The notes: generated by a model from the letters alone, not told the origin. DNA of 64,000 bases from Flavobacterium defluvii (GCF_900129555.1 NZ_FQWC01000001.1:806001-870000); one strand, 5' to 3'; shown: positions 29,748-38,396, numbered from the stretch's first letter. A program made the numbers and translations.

Positions 29748-30494
29748 ATGTTATCAATAAAAAACCTTCACGCCGCGATTGGTGATAAAGAAATCCTAAA
29801 AGGAATTAATATAGAAGTTAAAGCTGGCGAAGTACACGCTATCATGGGACCAAACGGTTCTGGAAAAAGTACACTTTCTGCTGTTATTGCAGGAAACGAA
29901 AACTATGAAGTTACAGACGGAGAAGTTATCCTTGACGGAGAAGATCTTGCTGATTTAGCTCCTGAAGAAAGAGCACACAAAGGTGTTTTTCTTTCGTTTC
30001 AATATCCGGTAGAAATTCCTGGAGTTAGTGTAACTAACTTTATGAAAACTGCTATCAACGAAACTCGTAAAGCAAACGGACAAGAAGAAATGCCTGCAAA
30101 CGAAATGCTGAAAGTAATTCGTGAGAAATCTGAATTATTAGAAATCGACCGTAAATTTTTATCTCGTTCTTTAAATGAAGGTTTTTCCGGAGGAGAGAAA
30201 AAAAGAAACGAGATTTTCCAAATGGCAATGTTAGAGCCAAAATTAGCTATCCTTGACGAAACCGATTCTGGTCTTGATATCGATGCTTTAAGAATTGTCG
30301 CTAACGGAGTAAACAAATTAAAAAGCGACAAAAACGCGATTATTGTAATCACGCACTACCAACGTTTGTTAGATTATATCGTTCCTGATTTCGTTCACGT
30401 TTTGTACAACGGAAGAATCGTAAAATCTGGCGGAAAAGAATTGGCTTACGAGTTGGAAGAAAAAGGATACGACTGGATTAAGGCAGAGAATTAG
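29748..30494 (+). CDS. sufC: Fe-S assembly ATPase SufC
   Basis: This 248-residue ABC-type ATPase drives the SufB/SufD scaffold. Walker A is GPNGSGKST (34-42), the Q-loop lies in FLSFQYPVEIPG, the signature is FSGGEKKRNE and Walker B is LAILDETDSGLD. The H-loop is ITHYQRLLDYI. All are the SufC-specific versions. It starts 11 bp after the FMN reductase stop, indicating co-transcription. Confidence 0.97.
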   Translation: MLSIKNLHAAIGDKEILKGINIEVKAGEVHAIMGPNGSGKSTLSAVIAGNENYEVTDGEVILDGEDLADLAPEERAHKGVFLSFQYPVEIPGVSVTNFMKTAINETRKANGQEEMPANEMLKVIREKSELLEIDRKFLSRSLNEGFSGGEKKRNEIFQMAMLEPKLAILDETDSGLDIDALRIVANGVNKLKSDKNAIIVITHYQRLLDYIVPDFVHVLYNGRIVKSGGKELAYELEEKGYDWIKAEN

Positions 30495-30530
30495 TCAGTC
30501 TGAAAGTCAAAAGTCATAAAGTTGAAATAA
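30495..30530. repeat. AAAGTC-rich intergenic repeat, copy 2 (after sufC)
   Basis: The short gap reads as GTCTGAAAGTCAAAAGTCATAAAG-like repeats, sharing words with the copies at 27709, 30888 and 37763. Confidence 0.65.
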
Positions 30531-30533
30531 AGC

Positions 30534-30902
30534 ATGAGTAAATTTAAATCTTTTGAGGAAATAAATTCTTGGCAAAAATCTCGAATCTTCAACAAGAAAA
30601 TATATTTGATTACTGAAAATTCTAATTTCAAAAAAGACTTTGATTTTGTTAGACAAATAAGACGCGCATCACTTTCTATATCATCAAATATAGCAGAAGG
30701 TTTTGAGAGAAATACAGATAAAGAGTTTGTTTACTTTTTATATGTCGCCAAAGCTTCAGCAGGAGAAGTAAGATCTCAATTATATTTAGCTTTTGATTTA
30801 GAATATATTATAAAAGAAGAATTTGAAATGCTTTTAGAATCGGTAACAGAAATATCGAAATTATTAAGTGGTTTCATTAAATATTTGAGTCAAAAGTCAT
30901 AA
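30534..30902 (+). CDS. Four-helix-bundle protein (23S rRNA intervening-sequence type)
   Basis: This 122-residue protein belongs to the S23/four-helix-bundle family first described as ORFs in 23S rRNA intervening sequences. Motifs are the N-terminal WQKSRIFNKKIYLIT, the central FVRQIRRASLSISSNIAEGF and EFVYFLYVAKASAGEVRSQLYLA. Helical content is throughout; no enzyme motif is seen. Function is unestablished. It is flanked on both sides by AAAGTC-rich repeats and sits between sufC and sufD, looking like an insertion into the operon. Such genes are common, scattered and probably mobile in Bacteroidota. Confidence 0.9.
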   Translation: MSKFKSFEEINSWQKSRIFNKKIYLITENSNFKKDFDFVRQIRRASLSISSNIAEGFERNTDKEFVYFLYVAKASAGEVRSQLYLAFDLEYIIKEEFEMLLESVTEISKLLSGFIKYLSQKS

Positions 30903-31013
30903 AGTCAAAAGTTGTAAAGTCTTTTCAGACTCAACTTAATTTATGATTTTTTCACAAAAATAGTCGACAATCCAAAGTCTTTCGACTTTCGACATTCGAC
31001 TTTAAGACTAAAA
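30888..31013. repeat. AAAGTC-rich intergenic repeat, copy 3 (before sufD)
   Basis: The region contains many direct and inverted AAAGTC/GACTTT words, including AAAAGTCATAAAGTCAAAAG on the left and CGACTTTCGACATTCGACTTT on the right, with an AT-rich centre. It starts within the last codons of the four-helix-bundle gene and ends just before sufD. Confidence 0.75.
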
Positions 31014-31019
31014 AGAACA

Positions 31020-32336
31020 ATGGATTTAAAAGAAAAATTAGTATCGTCTTTTATGGCTTTTGAAGAGCGTGTCGATGTACATTCAGATTTACATGACATA
31101 CGCACAAATGCTTTAAAAAACTTCGAAAATAAAGGTTTCCCAACCAAAAAAGAAGAAGCTTGGAAATATACATCGCTAAATGCCATCTTAAAAAATGACT
31201 TTACGGTTTTTCCAAAGCAGGAAAATGCAATCGAATTTAATCAGGTAAAAAAATACTTTTTACACGAAATCGATACTTACAAATTAGTATTTATTGATGG
31301 TGTTTTCAGTTCGCATTTGTCTTCTACAACACACGATGGAATTGACGTTTGTTTGATGTCTTCAGCATTGACCAAACCAAAATATAAAATGGTTATTGAT
31401 ACCTACTTTAATCAAATTGCAAGTAAAGATGACAGTTTGACTTCATTGAATACTGCTTTTGCAATTGAAGGTGCTTTTATCAATATTCCGAAGAAAAAAG
31501 TGGCTGACAAACCAATTGAGATTATGTATTTCTCAACTGGAAACGAGTCTGCCTTAATGGTTCAGCCAAGAAACTTGGTTATTGTGGGTGAAAATTCACA
31601 CGTTCAAATCATCGAGCGTCACCAAAGTTTAAACGAAAATCCAGTTTTAACAAACTCTGTTACTGAGATTTTTGCTCAAAAACGTGCGATTGTTGATTAT
31701 TACAAAATTCAAAACGATAATAGCGAAGCCAATTTAATTGACAACACTTATGTTTCTCAACAACAAGAAAGTCATGCTTACGTTCATACTTTCTCCTTTG
31801 GTGGAAATTTAACTCGTAACAACTTGAATTTTTATCACTTTGGTGAAAGATTAACAAGTACGTTAAACGGAATTTCGATCTTAAATGACAAACAACACGT
31901 TGACCATTATACTTTGGTAAACCACGCGCAGCCAAACTGTGAAAGTTTTCAGGATTATAAAGGAATTTTCTCTGATCGTTCGACAGGCGTTTTCAACGGA
32001 AAAGTTTTGGTAGAAAAAGAAGCTCAAAAAACAAACGCTTTCCAAAAAAGCAACAACATTTTATTGAGCGACAAAGCGACTATCAACGCAAAACCTCAAT
32101 TGGAAATTTTTGCTGATGATGTAAAATGTTCTCACGGATGTACAGTTGGACAACTTGATGAAACAGCAATGTTCTACATGCAGTCACGCGGAATTCCAAA
32201 AAAAGAAGCTAAAGCTTTATTGATGTACGCATTCTCAAATGCCGTTATCGAAAGCATCAAAATACCGGAATTAAAACAAAGAATTACTAAAATCATTGCC
32301 ATGAAATTAGGCGTAAATTTAGGATTTGATTTGTAG
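31020..32336 (+). CDS. sufD: Fe-S assembly scaffold subunit SufD
   Basis: This 438-residue SufB paralogue completes the SufBC2D scaffold. Recognisable segments include TKKEEAWKYTSLNAIL near the N-terminus, VIVGENSHVQIIERHQSL, FSFGGNLTRNNLNFYHFGE, and the C-terminal DDVKCSHGCTVGQLDETAMFYMQSRGI. It is the last gene of the first suf block; the next genes are on the opposite strand. Confidence 0.96.
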   Translation: MDLKEKLVSSFMAFEERVDVHSDLHDIRTNALKNFENKGFPTKKEEAWKYTSLNAILKNDFTVFPKQENAIEFNQVKKYFLHEIDTYKLVFIDGVFSSHLSSTTHDGIDVCLMSSALTKPKYKMVIDTYFNQIASKDDSLTSLNTAFAIEGAFINIPKKKVADKPIEIMYFSTGNESALMVQPRNLVIVGENSHVQIIERHQSLNENPVLTNSVTEIFAQKRAIVDYYKIQNDNSEANLIDNTYVSQQQESHAYVHTFSFGGNLTRNNLNFYHFGERLTSTLNGISILNDKQHVDHYTLVNHAQPNCESFQDYKGIFSDRSTGVFNGKVLVEKEAQKTNAFQKSNNILLSDKATINAKPQLEIFADDVKCSHGCTVGQLDETAMFYMQSRGIPKKEAKALLMYAFSNAVIESIKIPELKQRITKIIAMKLGVNLGFDL

Positions 32337-32344
32337 TCGGGTTT

Positions 32345-32407
32345 TACCGCAAAGACACAAAGGTTACGCAAAGTTCGCAAAGATTTTATTTAAACTTTGC
32401 GAACTTT
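32345..32407. repeat. CGCAAAG-type palindromic repeat after sufD
   Basis: The stem AAAGTTCGCAAAG (32370-32382) pairs perfectly with CTTTGCGAACTTT (32395-32407) over a 12-nt loop. It is preceded by related words ACCGCAAAGACACAAAGGTTACG. Located between convergent sufD and fic genes, it could serve as transcript end for both. Similar elements recur in Bacteroidota genomes as I recall; only one copy is seen here. Confidence 0.75.
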
Positions 32408-32415
32408 ACTTTTTA

Positions 32416-33543
32416 TTATTCGCGATTAAACAAGTCAATATAATCTTTAAAAACAAAAAGTTTATTTCTTTGAGCTCCGGAAATCTCTTTAATAATATTT
32501 AATCTCTCTAAATCAGCTAATAATTTATATCCAGTTACGGAAGACTTTTCTATTAATTCTTCCACTTTTGATATTTCTATAATAGGCTGAGTATAAAGAT
32601 AATCAACTACCTTCCGTGCATCTGAACTTCTATTGCCTAGCGTCTTTAACTTTTCTTCAAGAGTTTTTTGTAATTGTAAAATTCCATCAAAAGTAGTAAC
32701 TCCTTTTTGAGCGGTCTCGATAACTCCCGTCAGGAAAAATTTCAACCATTGATTAATATCATTATGAGTCCTTGTTCGCATCAAATTATCATAATATAAA
32801 ACTCGATTTTTTTCAAAAAAATCAGATAAATAAAGAATCGGTTGTTTCAAAATTCCTTTGCTAACTAAATAAATTGTAATTAACAAACGCCCAACCCTTC
32901 CATTTCCATCTAAAAAGGGGTGAATCGTTTCAAATTGATAATGAATAATTGCAATTTTTATTAAATCAGGCAAAGGGTTAATTTCATCATTTGCAAAAAA
33001 TTCCAAATCGGAAATTAATTCATTGATACTCCCGTGAAATGGAGGAATAAAAACAGCATCACTTATGCTTGCTCCTCCAATCCAATTTTGACTAGATCTA
33101 TATTCTCCGGGCAATTTATGTTCTCCTCTTACACCTTGTAATAAAATATTATGAGTTTGCTTTATCAATCTTGATGAAAATGGCAACCTGTGTAATAACT
33201 TTACCGCTTCATTCATTGCACTTATATAATTCTGAACTTCTTCCCAGTCATCTCTTTTTTCATATGCAATCTCTTCTTTTTTCAAAAAAGCTTCTTCCAT
33301 ATTGGTTTGAGTTCCCTCAATTTTAGACGATTGAGTTGCTTCTTTTGCAATATGCATCCTAATGAATAAATCAATATTTACATATTCAGAATACATATCT
33401 AATCGACCCAAATGTCTATCTGCTTTACTTAAAAGTTGAATAACTTCCATGTTATTCAAGATCCAATTTCTATTTATAAAATTAGGCTGAAAACTTTTAT
33501 AATATCCTTGATTAATATATTGGCCTGATTTAAATGCATCCAT
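32416..33543 (-). CDS. Fic-domain protein (AMPylase family) with N-terminal inhibitory motif
   Basis: This 375-residue protein has the full Fic active-site motif HPFLDGNGRVGRLL (near residues 206-219, catalytic His first). Fic proteins transfer AMP or related groups to Ser/Thr/Tyr of targets. The N-terminal Fic_N region contains SSKIEG (72-77), matching the [S/T]xxxE[G/N] inhibitory helix placed N-terminal to the core (class II), so activity is probably self-restrained. A C-terminal winged-helix-like segment (about 300-375, VEELIEKSSVTGYKLLADLERL) is common in this DUF4172-free subgroup. The gene is isolated, minus-strand, and separates the two suf blocks. Confidence 0.93.
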   Translation of the reverse strand: MDAFKSGQYINQGYYKSFQPNFINRNWILNNMEVIQLLSKADRHLGRLDMYSEYVNIDLFIRMHIAKEATQSSKIEGTQTNMEEAFLKKEEIAYEKRDDWEEVQNYISAMNEAVKLLHRLPFSSRLIKQTHNILLQGVRGEHKLPGEYRSSQNWIGGASISDAVFIPPFHGSINELISDLEFFANDEINPLPDLIKIAIIHYQFETIHPFLDGNGRVGRLLITIYLVSKGILKQPILYLSDFFEKNRVLYYDNLMRTRTHNDINQWLKFFLTGVIETAQKGVTTFDGILQLQKTLEEKLKTLGNRSSDARKVVDYLYTQPIIEISKVEELIEKSSVTGYKLLADLERLNIIKEISGAQRNKLFVFKDYIDLFNRE

Positions 33544-33661
33544 TTCAAAAACAATTTAAAAAACTTAAACAAAGATAATCTTATTTAAGGAAAACCATAA
33601 AAAACTTAAATAGTGTTTTTGTTAATTAACAAATAACCGAAAAAACTTAAATTACTAAGGT

Positions 33662-35017
33662 TTACTTTAAGTTATTTACACTATCGATTATCCCCTTCAA
33701 AAACCCATTAAAATCAAATCCCGGTTCTTCTTCTCTCACTCCCATTCTCACAATTACCATATCCAAAGACGGAATAATTGCTACCATTTGACCTTGATAA
33801 CCACTACAATAAAACATATCATGAGGAACATCTGGAAATTTTCCTCCTGCGTTTAGCCAAAATTGCGCTCCATATTTTCCTTCAGAAGTATTTGTTGGAG
33901 TTGTAGTATATTTTACCCAGCTTTCATCAAGGATTTGCTCTCCGTTCCAGTTTCCTTTATGAAGATATAATAATCCAAATTTTGACCAGTCGCGTGGTGT
34001 TGCCCATCCGTAAGAAGAACCCACAAACGTTCCCGACATGTCTTGTTCAACAATCATCGAGTTCATTCCGATTTTGTCGATTACGGCGCTGTACCAAAAA
34101 TCAAGGTACTCCTGCTGTGTTTTAAATTGTCTTCTTAAAATTAAAGACAACAAGTTTGTTGTTCCAGAAGAATAATTCCAATGTGTGTTTGGTTTAAATT
34201 GAGCAGGTTTTTCCAATTGTACTTTTCCCATATCTTCCGCCTGAAAAAGCATTTTTGTAGCATCACAAATTGTACTGTAATTTTCTTCCCATTCTAAACC
34301 AGAATTCATGTGAAGCAAATCATTAAGCGTAATATTTTTGCGTTCATCATTTTTCCATTCTTCAACTGGAGCAGGTTTATAAATATCGATTTTTCCTTGT
34401 TTAGCCAAAACTCCAAAGGCAGAACTTGTAATACTTTTTGTCATCGACCAACCCAGAATTTTACTGTCTTTATTGAAACCTGTATCGTATTTTTCGGCAA
34501 TCAAATGATCTTTATATAAAACAACAACAGCACGCGTTCTTTTAATTCTTCCGCCTGTTTTATCAAAAGCATTTTCAACTGCTTTTTTCAATTTTGAATA
34601 ATCAACATTTGCAAACGAAGTATCTTTTGGCTCATTATTTCCGTATGGAAAAGAAAGATTGTTTTCTAATTTTGTTCTTTTTGGAAGTAAATAAGGTTTT
34701 GTAACATCAAAATCATCATTAATCAAAACTGCCCCTAAACCTTCGCGATAAATTGCTTTTCTTTCTTTAAGTCCGTAAACAGATGAAAGAGCAAATTTTC
34801 CAGAATCATCGATTGAATTTTTGGCCAAATCAACCAAATTGATATCATTATCCGTTTTCTGAATTAAATCCAAAGAACGATTATCAATAAAATGTCCTGA
34901 TGCAACACTTTTGGCCGAGAAACCAGATATTAAATCAAGCTTCGGATAAGTCGTAAACCCGAAATAAAGAAAAGCAAGAACTACTACAAGCAAAAGTACT
35001 TTGAGAAATTTTTTCAT
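33662..35017 (-). CDS. Serine hydrolase of the class C beta-lactamase (S12) family
   Basis: This 451-residue protein has an N-terminal membrane anchor or uncleaved signal (VLLLVVVLAFLYFGF). It has the penicillin-recognising-enzyme motifs SMTK (SxxK, near residue 192), YSS (HWNYSSGTTNLL, the YxN/S motif) and a C-terminal CSGYQGQ in the place of the KTG box. Such proteins are esterases, peptidases or amidases acting outside the cytoplasm; true beta-lactamase activity is unlikely with this motif set. It is transcribed with its back to sufS and appears monocistronic. Confidence 0.9.
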   Translation of the reverse strand: MKKFLKVLLLVVVLAFLYFGFTTYPKLDLISGFSAKSVASGHFIDNRSLDLIQKTDNDINLVDLAKNSIDDSGKFALSSVYGLKERKAIYREGLGAVLINDDFDVTKPYLLPKRTKLENNLSFPYGNNEPKDTSFANVDYSKLKKAVENAFDKTGGRIKRTRAVVVLYKDHLIAEKYDTGFNKDSKILGWSMTKSITSSAFGVLAKQGKIDIYKPAPVEEWKNDERKNITLNDLLHMNSGLEWEENYSTICDATKMLFQAEDMGKVQLEKPAQFKPNTHWNYSSGTTNLLSLILRRQFKTQQEYLDFWYSAVIDKIGMNSMIVEQDMSGTFVGSSYGWATPRDWSKFGLLYLHKGNWNGEQILDESWVKYTTTPTNTSEGKYGAQFWLNAGGKFPDVPHDMFYCSGYQGQMVAIIPSLDMVIVRMGVREEEPGFDFNGFLKGIIDSVNNLK

Positions 35018-35205
35018 GATGATTTAAGTTATTTTTATTGCAATATAAATAATTTATGTTCACGATTTTAGAACACAAATCACAAATCTGATTCAGATAA
35101 TTCATAAAACAGAATCAATTTTTAGGGAATCAATATTTACGCCTTATAGCAATGGCATCATAAAAGGAAATTATAGAATTACTGTATAAACAAATTTAGT
35201 TTTAG

Positions 35206-35213
35206 TACTTTTG
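35206..35213 (+). promoter_or_regulatory. Probable -7 box of the sufS block
   Basis: TACTTTTG matches TAnnTTTG and ends 25 bp before the sufS ATG. It suggests that the second suf block has its own promoter. Confidence 0.55.
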
Positions 35214-35238
35214 TAAATAGATTTTTTCTAAATAAGAC

Positions 35239-36453
35239 ATGCTAGATATTCAAAAAATAAGAGCTGATTTCCCGATACTTTCACAAACTGTAAACGGAAA
35301 GCCATTAGTATATTTCGACAACGGAGCTACTTCGCAAAAACCACAAGTTGTAATTGATGCTGAAGTAAAATATTATCAGGAAATTAATGCCAACATTCAT
35401 CGTGGTGTTCACACTTTAAGCCAGTTAGCTACTGATGCTTATGAAATTTCACGCGGAAAAGTAAAAGATCATATCAATGCAAAACATGCTCATGAGGTTC
35501 TTTTTACTTCTGGAACTACACACGGAATCAACTTAGTTACAAATGGTTTTGCTTCTATCTTAAAACCGGGCGACGAAGTTGTTGTTTCTTCATTAGAACA
35601 TCATAGTAATATTGTGCCGTGGCAGATGTTATGCGAAAAAACAGGTGCTGTTTTGAAAGTAATTCCGATTGACCAAAACGGAGAATTAATCATTGAAGAA
35701 TTTGATAAATTGCTTTCTGAGAAAACAAAAGTTGTTACGGTTAATCATATTTCAAACGCACTCGGAATCATTAATCCGATAAAATATATTATTGATAAAG
35801 CACACGCTGTTGGTGCTGCAGTTTTAATTGACGGCGCGCAGGCAGTTCCGCATTTAAAACCAGATGTTCAGGAATTAGATTGTGATTTTTATGCTTTTTC
35901 AGGTCATAAAATGTGCGGCCCAACCGGAACTGGAATTCTTTTTGGAAAAGAAGAATGGCTAAATAAACTTCCTCCTTATCAAGGCGGCGGCGAAATGATT
36001 AAAGAGGTTACTTTCGAAAAAACTACTTACGCAGATCTTCCTCATAAATTTGAAGCCGGAACTCCAAATATTGCCGGTGGAATTGTTTTAGGAACTGCAA
36101 TTGATTATTTAAACAGTGTTGGTTTCGAAAATATTCAGAAATATGAACACGAACTTTTAGAGTACGCTACAAAACGCTTATCTGAAATTGAAGGTTTAAG
36201 AATCTACGGAACAGGAAAAAATAAAGCTTCTGTAATTTCGTTTAATATTGATGGAATTCATCCGTATGATGTTGGTTCTATTATAGATAAATTAGGAATT
36301 GCCGTTAGAACTGGTCACCATTGTGCTCAGCCAATTATGAATTTCTTCTGTATTCCGGGAACTATTCGTGCTTCATTTTCATTTTATAACACAAAAGAGG
36401 AGATCGACCAAATGGTTGATGCCGTTAAGAAAGCTCAAACAATGCTAAGCTAA
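35239..36453 (+). CDS. sufS: Cysteine desulfurase SufS
   Basis: This 404-residue PLP enzyme removes sulfur from cysteine for cluster assembly. The PLP lysine lies in FSGHKMCGPTG (K224), the PLP-contacting EHHSNIVPW and DGAQAVPH motifs are present, and the persulfide Cys is C362 in RTGHHCAQP. The short active-site loop is the group II (SufS) type, which needs SufE as sulfur acceptor; sufE lies two genes downstream. Length is normal. Confidence 0.97.
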   Translation: MLDIQKIRADFPILSQTVNGKPLVYFDNGATSQKPQVVIDAEVKYYQEINANIHRGVHTLSQLATDAYEISRGKVKDHINAKHAHEVLFTSGTTHGINLVTNGFASILKPGDEVVVSSLEHHSNIVPWQMLCEKTGAVLKVIPIDQNGELIIEEFDKLLSEKTKVVTVNHISNALGIINPIKYIIDKAHAVGAAVLIDGAQAVPHLKPDVQELDCDFYAFSGHKMCGPTGTGILFGKEEWLNKLPPYQGGGEMIKEVTFEKTTYADLPHKFEAGTPNIAGGIVLGTAIDYLNSVGFENIQKYEHELLEYATKRLSEIEGLRIYGTGKNKASVISFNIDGIHPYDVGSIIDKLGIAVRTGHHCAQPIMNFFCIPGTIRASFSFYNTKEEIDQMVDAVKKAQTMLS

Positions 36454-36464
36454 AAAAACTATTT

Positions 36465-36890
36465 ATGAGAATATTATCTTTATTGCTTTTAACCCTTTTT
36501 ATTGCGACTGGATGCTGCAGTCAGAAAAAAACAAACATGGCCGAAACTCAAATTGAATATTCTGCAATGTCAAGAGGATATTTTAAAAAGATTGTCCTTC
36601 AAAATCAAACTGCTTTTGTTACAAACGGAAGAGATCAGCAGCCTATTGAAACTAAAATTGATGATGCTAAATGGAATAAAATTACGGCTGAATTTTCAAA
36701 AGTAAATTTAGATAAACTTTCAACATTAAAAGCACCAACAGACAAACGTACTTATGATGGTGCTGCAATAGGAAATTTAAAAATAACTAAAGATGGAAAA
36801 ACGTATGAAACCCCTGGTTTCGATAATGGTTTTCCTCCAAAAGAAATCGAAAAACTAGTTAATTTACTGGTTGATTTTGCTAAAGAATAA
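36465..36890 (+). CDS. Hypothetical lipoprotein within the suf block
   Basis: This 141-residue protein starts with a lipoprotein signal (LLTLFIATGC, Cys 17) and continues as a beta-rich domain (IEYSAMSRGYFKKIVLQNQTAF, AIGNLKITKDGKTYETPGFDNGFPP). The body looks like a conserved Flavobacteriaceae lipoprotein of unknown function. It begins 11 bp after sufS and ends 2 bp before sufE, so it is co-transcribed. A periplasmic lipoprotein has no obvious part in cytosolic Fe-S assembly. Confidence 0.82.
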   Translation: MRILSLLLLTLFIATGCCSQKKTNMAETQIEYSAMSRGYFKKIVLQNQTAFVTNGRDQQPIETKIDDAKWNKITAEFSKVNLDKLSTLKAPTDKRTYDGAAIGNLKITKDGKTYETPGFDNGFPPKEIEKLVNLLVDFAKE

Positions 36891-36892
36891 TT

Positions 36893-37318
36893 ATGACTAT
36901 AAAGGAAATACAAAACGAAATAATAGACGAATTTTCGATGTTCGACGACTGGATGCAGCGTTATGAATACATTATCGAACTAGGAAAAAGTCTTCCGTTA
37001 ATCAAAGAAGAGTACAAAGTAGATGAAAATTTAATCAAAGGATGCCAGTCTAAAGTTTGGCTTCAGGGCGAAGAACAAGGTGATAAAATCGTTTTTACCG
37101 CAGACAGCGATGCTATTTTGACAAAAGGAATAATTGCGATTTTAATTCGCGCTTTCTCCAACCAAAAAGCATCCGATATTATAAATGCAGATACTGAATT
37201 TATAGATGAAATCGGTTTAAAAGAACATTTATCTGCGACGCGTGCCAACGGTTTGATTTCGATGATAAAAAACATCAAAATGTACGCTTTGGCTTTTGAT
37301 GCAAAAAACAAAAACTAA
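36893..37318 (+). CDS. sufE: Sulfur acceptor SufE
   Basis: This 141-residue protein accepts persulfide sulfur from SufS and passes it to SufB. The active Cys is C51 in LIKGCQSKVWL, and the conserved SATRANGLISMIKNIK segment is at the C-terminus. Length and position two genes after sufS fit. Confidence 0.96.
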   Translation: MTIKEIQNEIIDEFSMFDDWMQRYEYIIELGKSLPLIKEEYKVDENLIKGCQSKVWLQGEEQGDKIVFTADSDAILTKGIIAILIRAFSNQKASDIINADTEFIDEIGLKEHLSATRANGLISMIKNIKMYALAFDAKNKN

Positions 37319-37328
37319 AAAATTTTAA

Positions 37329-37420
37329 ACCATTGAGGTATTAAGTTTCATAAAGTACTAAGCTTTATTTTAGAGAATTAAGCACACTACAAAACTTAAT
37401 TCTCTTAATAGCTTAATGGT
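37329..37420. repeat. Nested palindromic repeat between sufE and sufT
   Basis: Outer arms ACCATTGAGGTATTAAG (37329-37345) and CTTAATAGCTTAATGGT (37404-37420) pair with two mismatches. Inner arms GAGAATTAAG (37373-37382) and CTTAATTCTC (37395-37404) pair perfectly. The element fills nearly the whole gap and reads through into the sufT leader. Confidence 0.8.
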
Positions 37421-37436
37421 AAAAACAAAAATAAAA

Positions 37437-37760
37437 ATGGAACAAGAAATTGACACAAACGAATTAGGAGAATCAATCGTAAGAGTTTTAAAAGGCATTT
37501 ACGACCCTGAGATTCCTGTTGATATTTATGAATTAGGATTAATTTACGACGTAATGGTAAATACAGATTACGAAGTAAAAATTCTTATGACACTTACTTC
37601 ACCAAACTGCCCTGTTGCAGAAAGTTTACCTAGAGAAGTAGAAGAAAAAGTAAAAGGAATCGAAAACATTAAAGATGTTGACGTTGAAATTACTTTCGAT
37701 CCGCCTTGGAGCAAAGATTTAATGAGCGAAGAAGCTAAATTAGAATTAGGAATGCTTTAA
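37437..37760 (+). CDS. sufT: DUF59/MIP18-family Fe-S assembly protein SufT
   Basis: I prefer the ATG at 37437 (MEQEIDTNELGESIVRVLKG); an upstream ATG at 37416 is inside repeat sequence. The 107-residue product has the DUF59 core IYDPEIPVDIYELGLIYDV and the conserved LTSPNCPVAESLPREVEEKV with a single reactive Cys. SufT-type proteins help mature Fe-S proteins. Position after sufS-sufE supports the name. Confidence 0.92.
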   Translation: MEQEIDTNELGESIVRVLKGIYDPEIPVDIYELGLIYDVMVNTDYEVKILMTLTSPNCPVAESLPREVEEKVKGIENIKDVDVEITFDPPWSKDLMSEEAKLELGML

Positions 37761-37762
37761 AT

Positions 37763-37835
37763 AGTCATAAAGTCCAAAGTCATAAAGTCCAAAGATTAGA
37801 GACTTTATGACTTTCGACCTTCGACTTTCAGACTA
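37763..37835. repeat. AAAGTC-rich intergenic repeat, copy 4 (after sufT)
   Basis: The direct repeat AGTCATAAAGTCC occurs twice. The second copy (37778-37789) pairs perfectly over 12 bp with GACTTTATGACT (37801-37812). CGACCTTCGACTTTCAGAC follows, matching the right end of the copy before sufD. Confidence 0.8.
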
Positions 37836-37840
37836 AAAAA

Positions 37841-38350
37841 ATGGAAGAAATCATCAATAAAGTTGCCAATAGTGCTTTAGAAGTTTTTGATCTTGAGGAT
37901 TATTATCCAAAAGGAATGCGTGTGCAGATTGACATTTCGCAATGGCTTTTGGAAGGATTTTTATTGAAAGAAAAAGACTTTCGAGAGCATCTTAAAAATC
38001 ACGACTGGTCACAATACCAAGATCAATATGTGGCTGTACACTGCAGTACAGATGCCATAATTCCCGCTTGGGCATTAATTTTAGTAAGCGTTCATCTTGC
38101 ACCTTTTGCTAAAAAAGTAGTCAATGGAACTATCGAAGATCTTGACGCAAGCTTATACGAAGAAATTTTAAGTAAAATTGATTACTCTGCTTATCAAGGA
38201 AAACCTGTAATCGTAAAAGGTTGTTCTAGGAAACCTGTACCAATGCGTGCTTATATTTTGGCTACAAACTATTTACAGCCTTTCGCAAGAAGTATTATGT
38301 ATGGCGAGGCATGTTCTGCTGTGCCATTGTACAAAGAATCTAAGAAATAA
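37841..38350 (+). CDS. DUF2480-family protein
   Basis: This 169-residue cytoplasmic protein matches the Bacteroidota DUF2480 family: FDLEDYYPKGMRVQIDISQWL, DQYVAVHCSTDAIIPAWALI and the Cys-containing PVIVKGCSRKPVPMRAYI. Genes of this family are often found after sufT in Bacteroidota as I recall, so an accessory Fe-S role is plausible but not shown. The 80-bp gap from sufT is filled by repeat sequence. Confidence 0.88.
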   Translation: MEEIINKVANSALEVFDLEDYYPKGMRVQIDISQWLLEGFLLKEKDFREHLKNHDWSQYQDQYVAVHCSTDAIIPAWALILVSVHLAPFAKKVVNGTIEDLDASLYEEILSKIDYSAYQGKPVIVKGCSRKPVPMRAYILATNYLQPFARSIMYGEACSAVPLYKESKK

Positions 38351-38396
38351 CCTTCATTTTCGGGCAATTTACGCCAAACCTTAATTTAGTTTTTTG

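Noticed and set aside
29999..30352. 117-residue minus-strand open frame inside sufC
   Set aside because: Entirely antisense to conserved SufC sequence and low in complexity of fold; no independent support.
33662..35017. Beta-lactamase resistance gene
   Set aside because: Has SxxK and a YSS motif but no typical KTG box or class C hallmark; the general serine-hydrolase family is the safer call.
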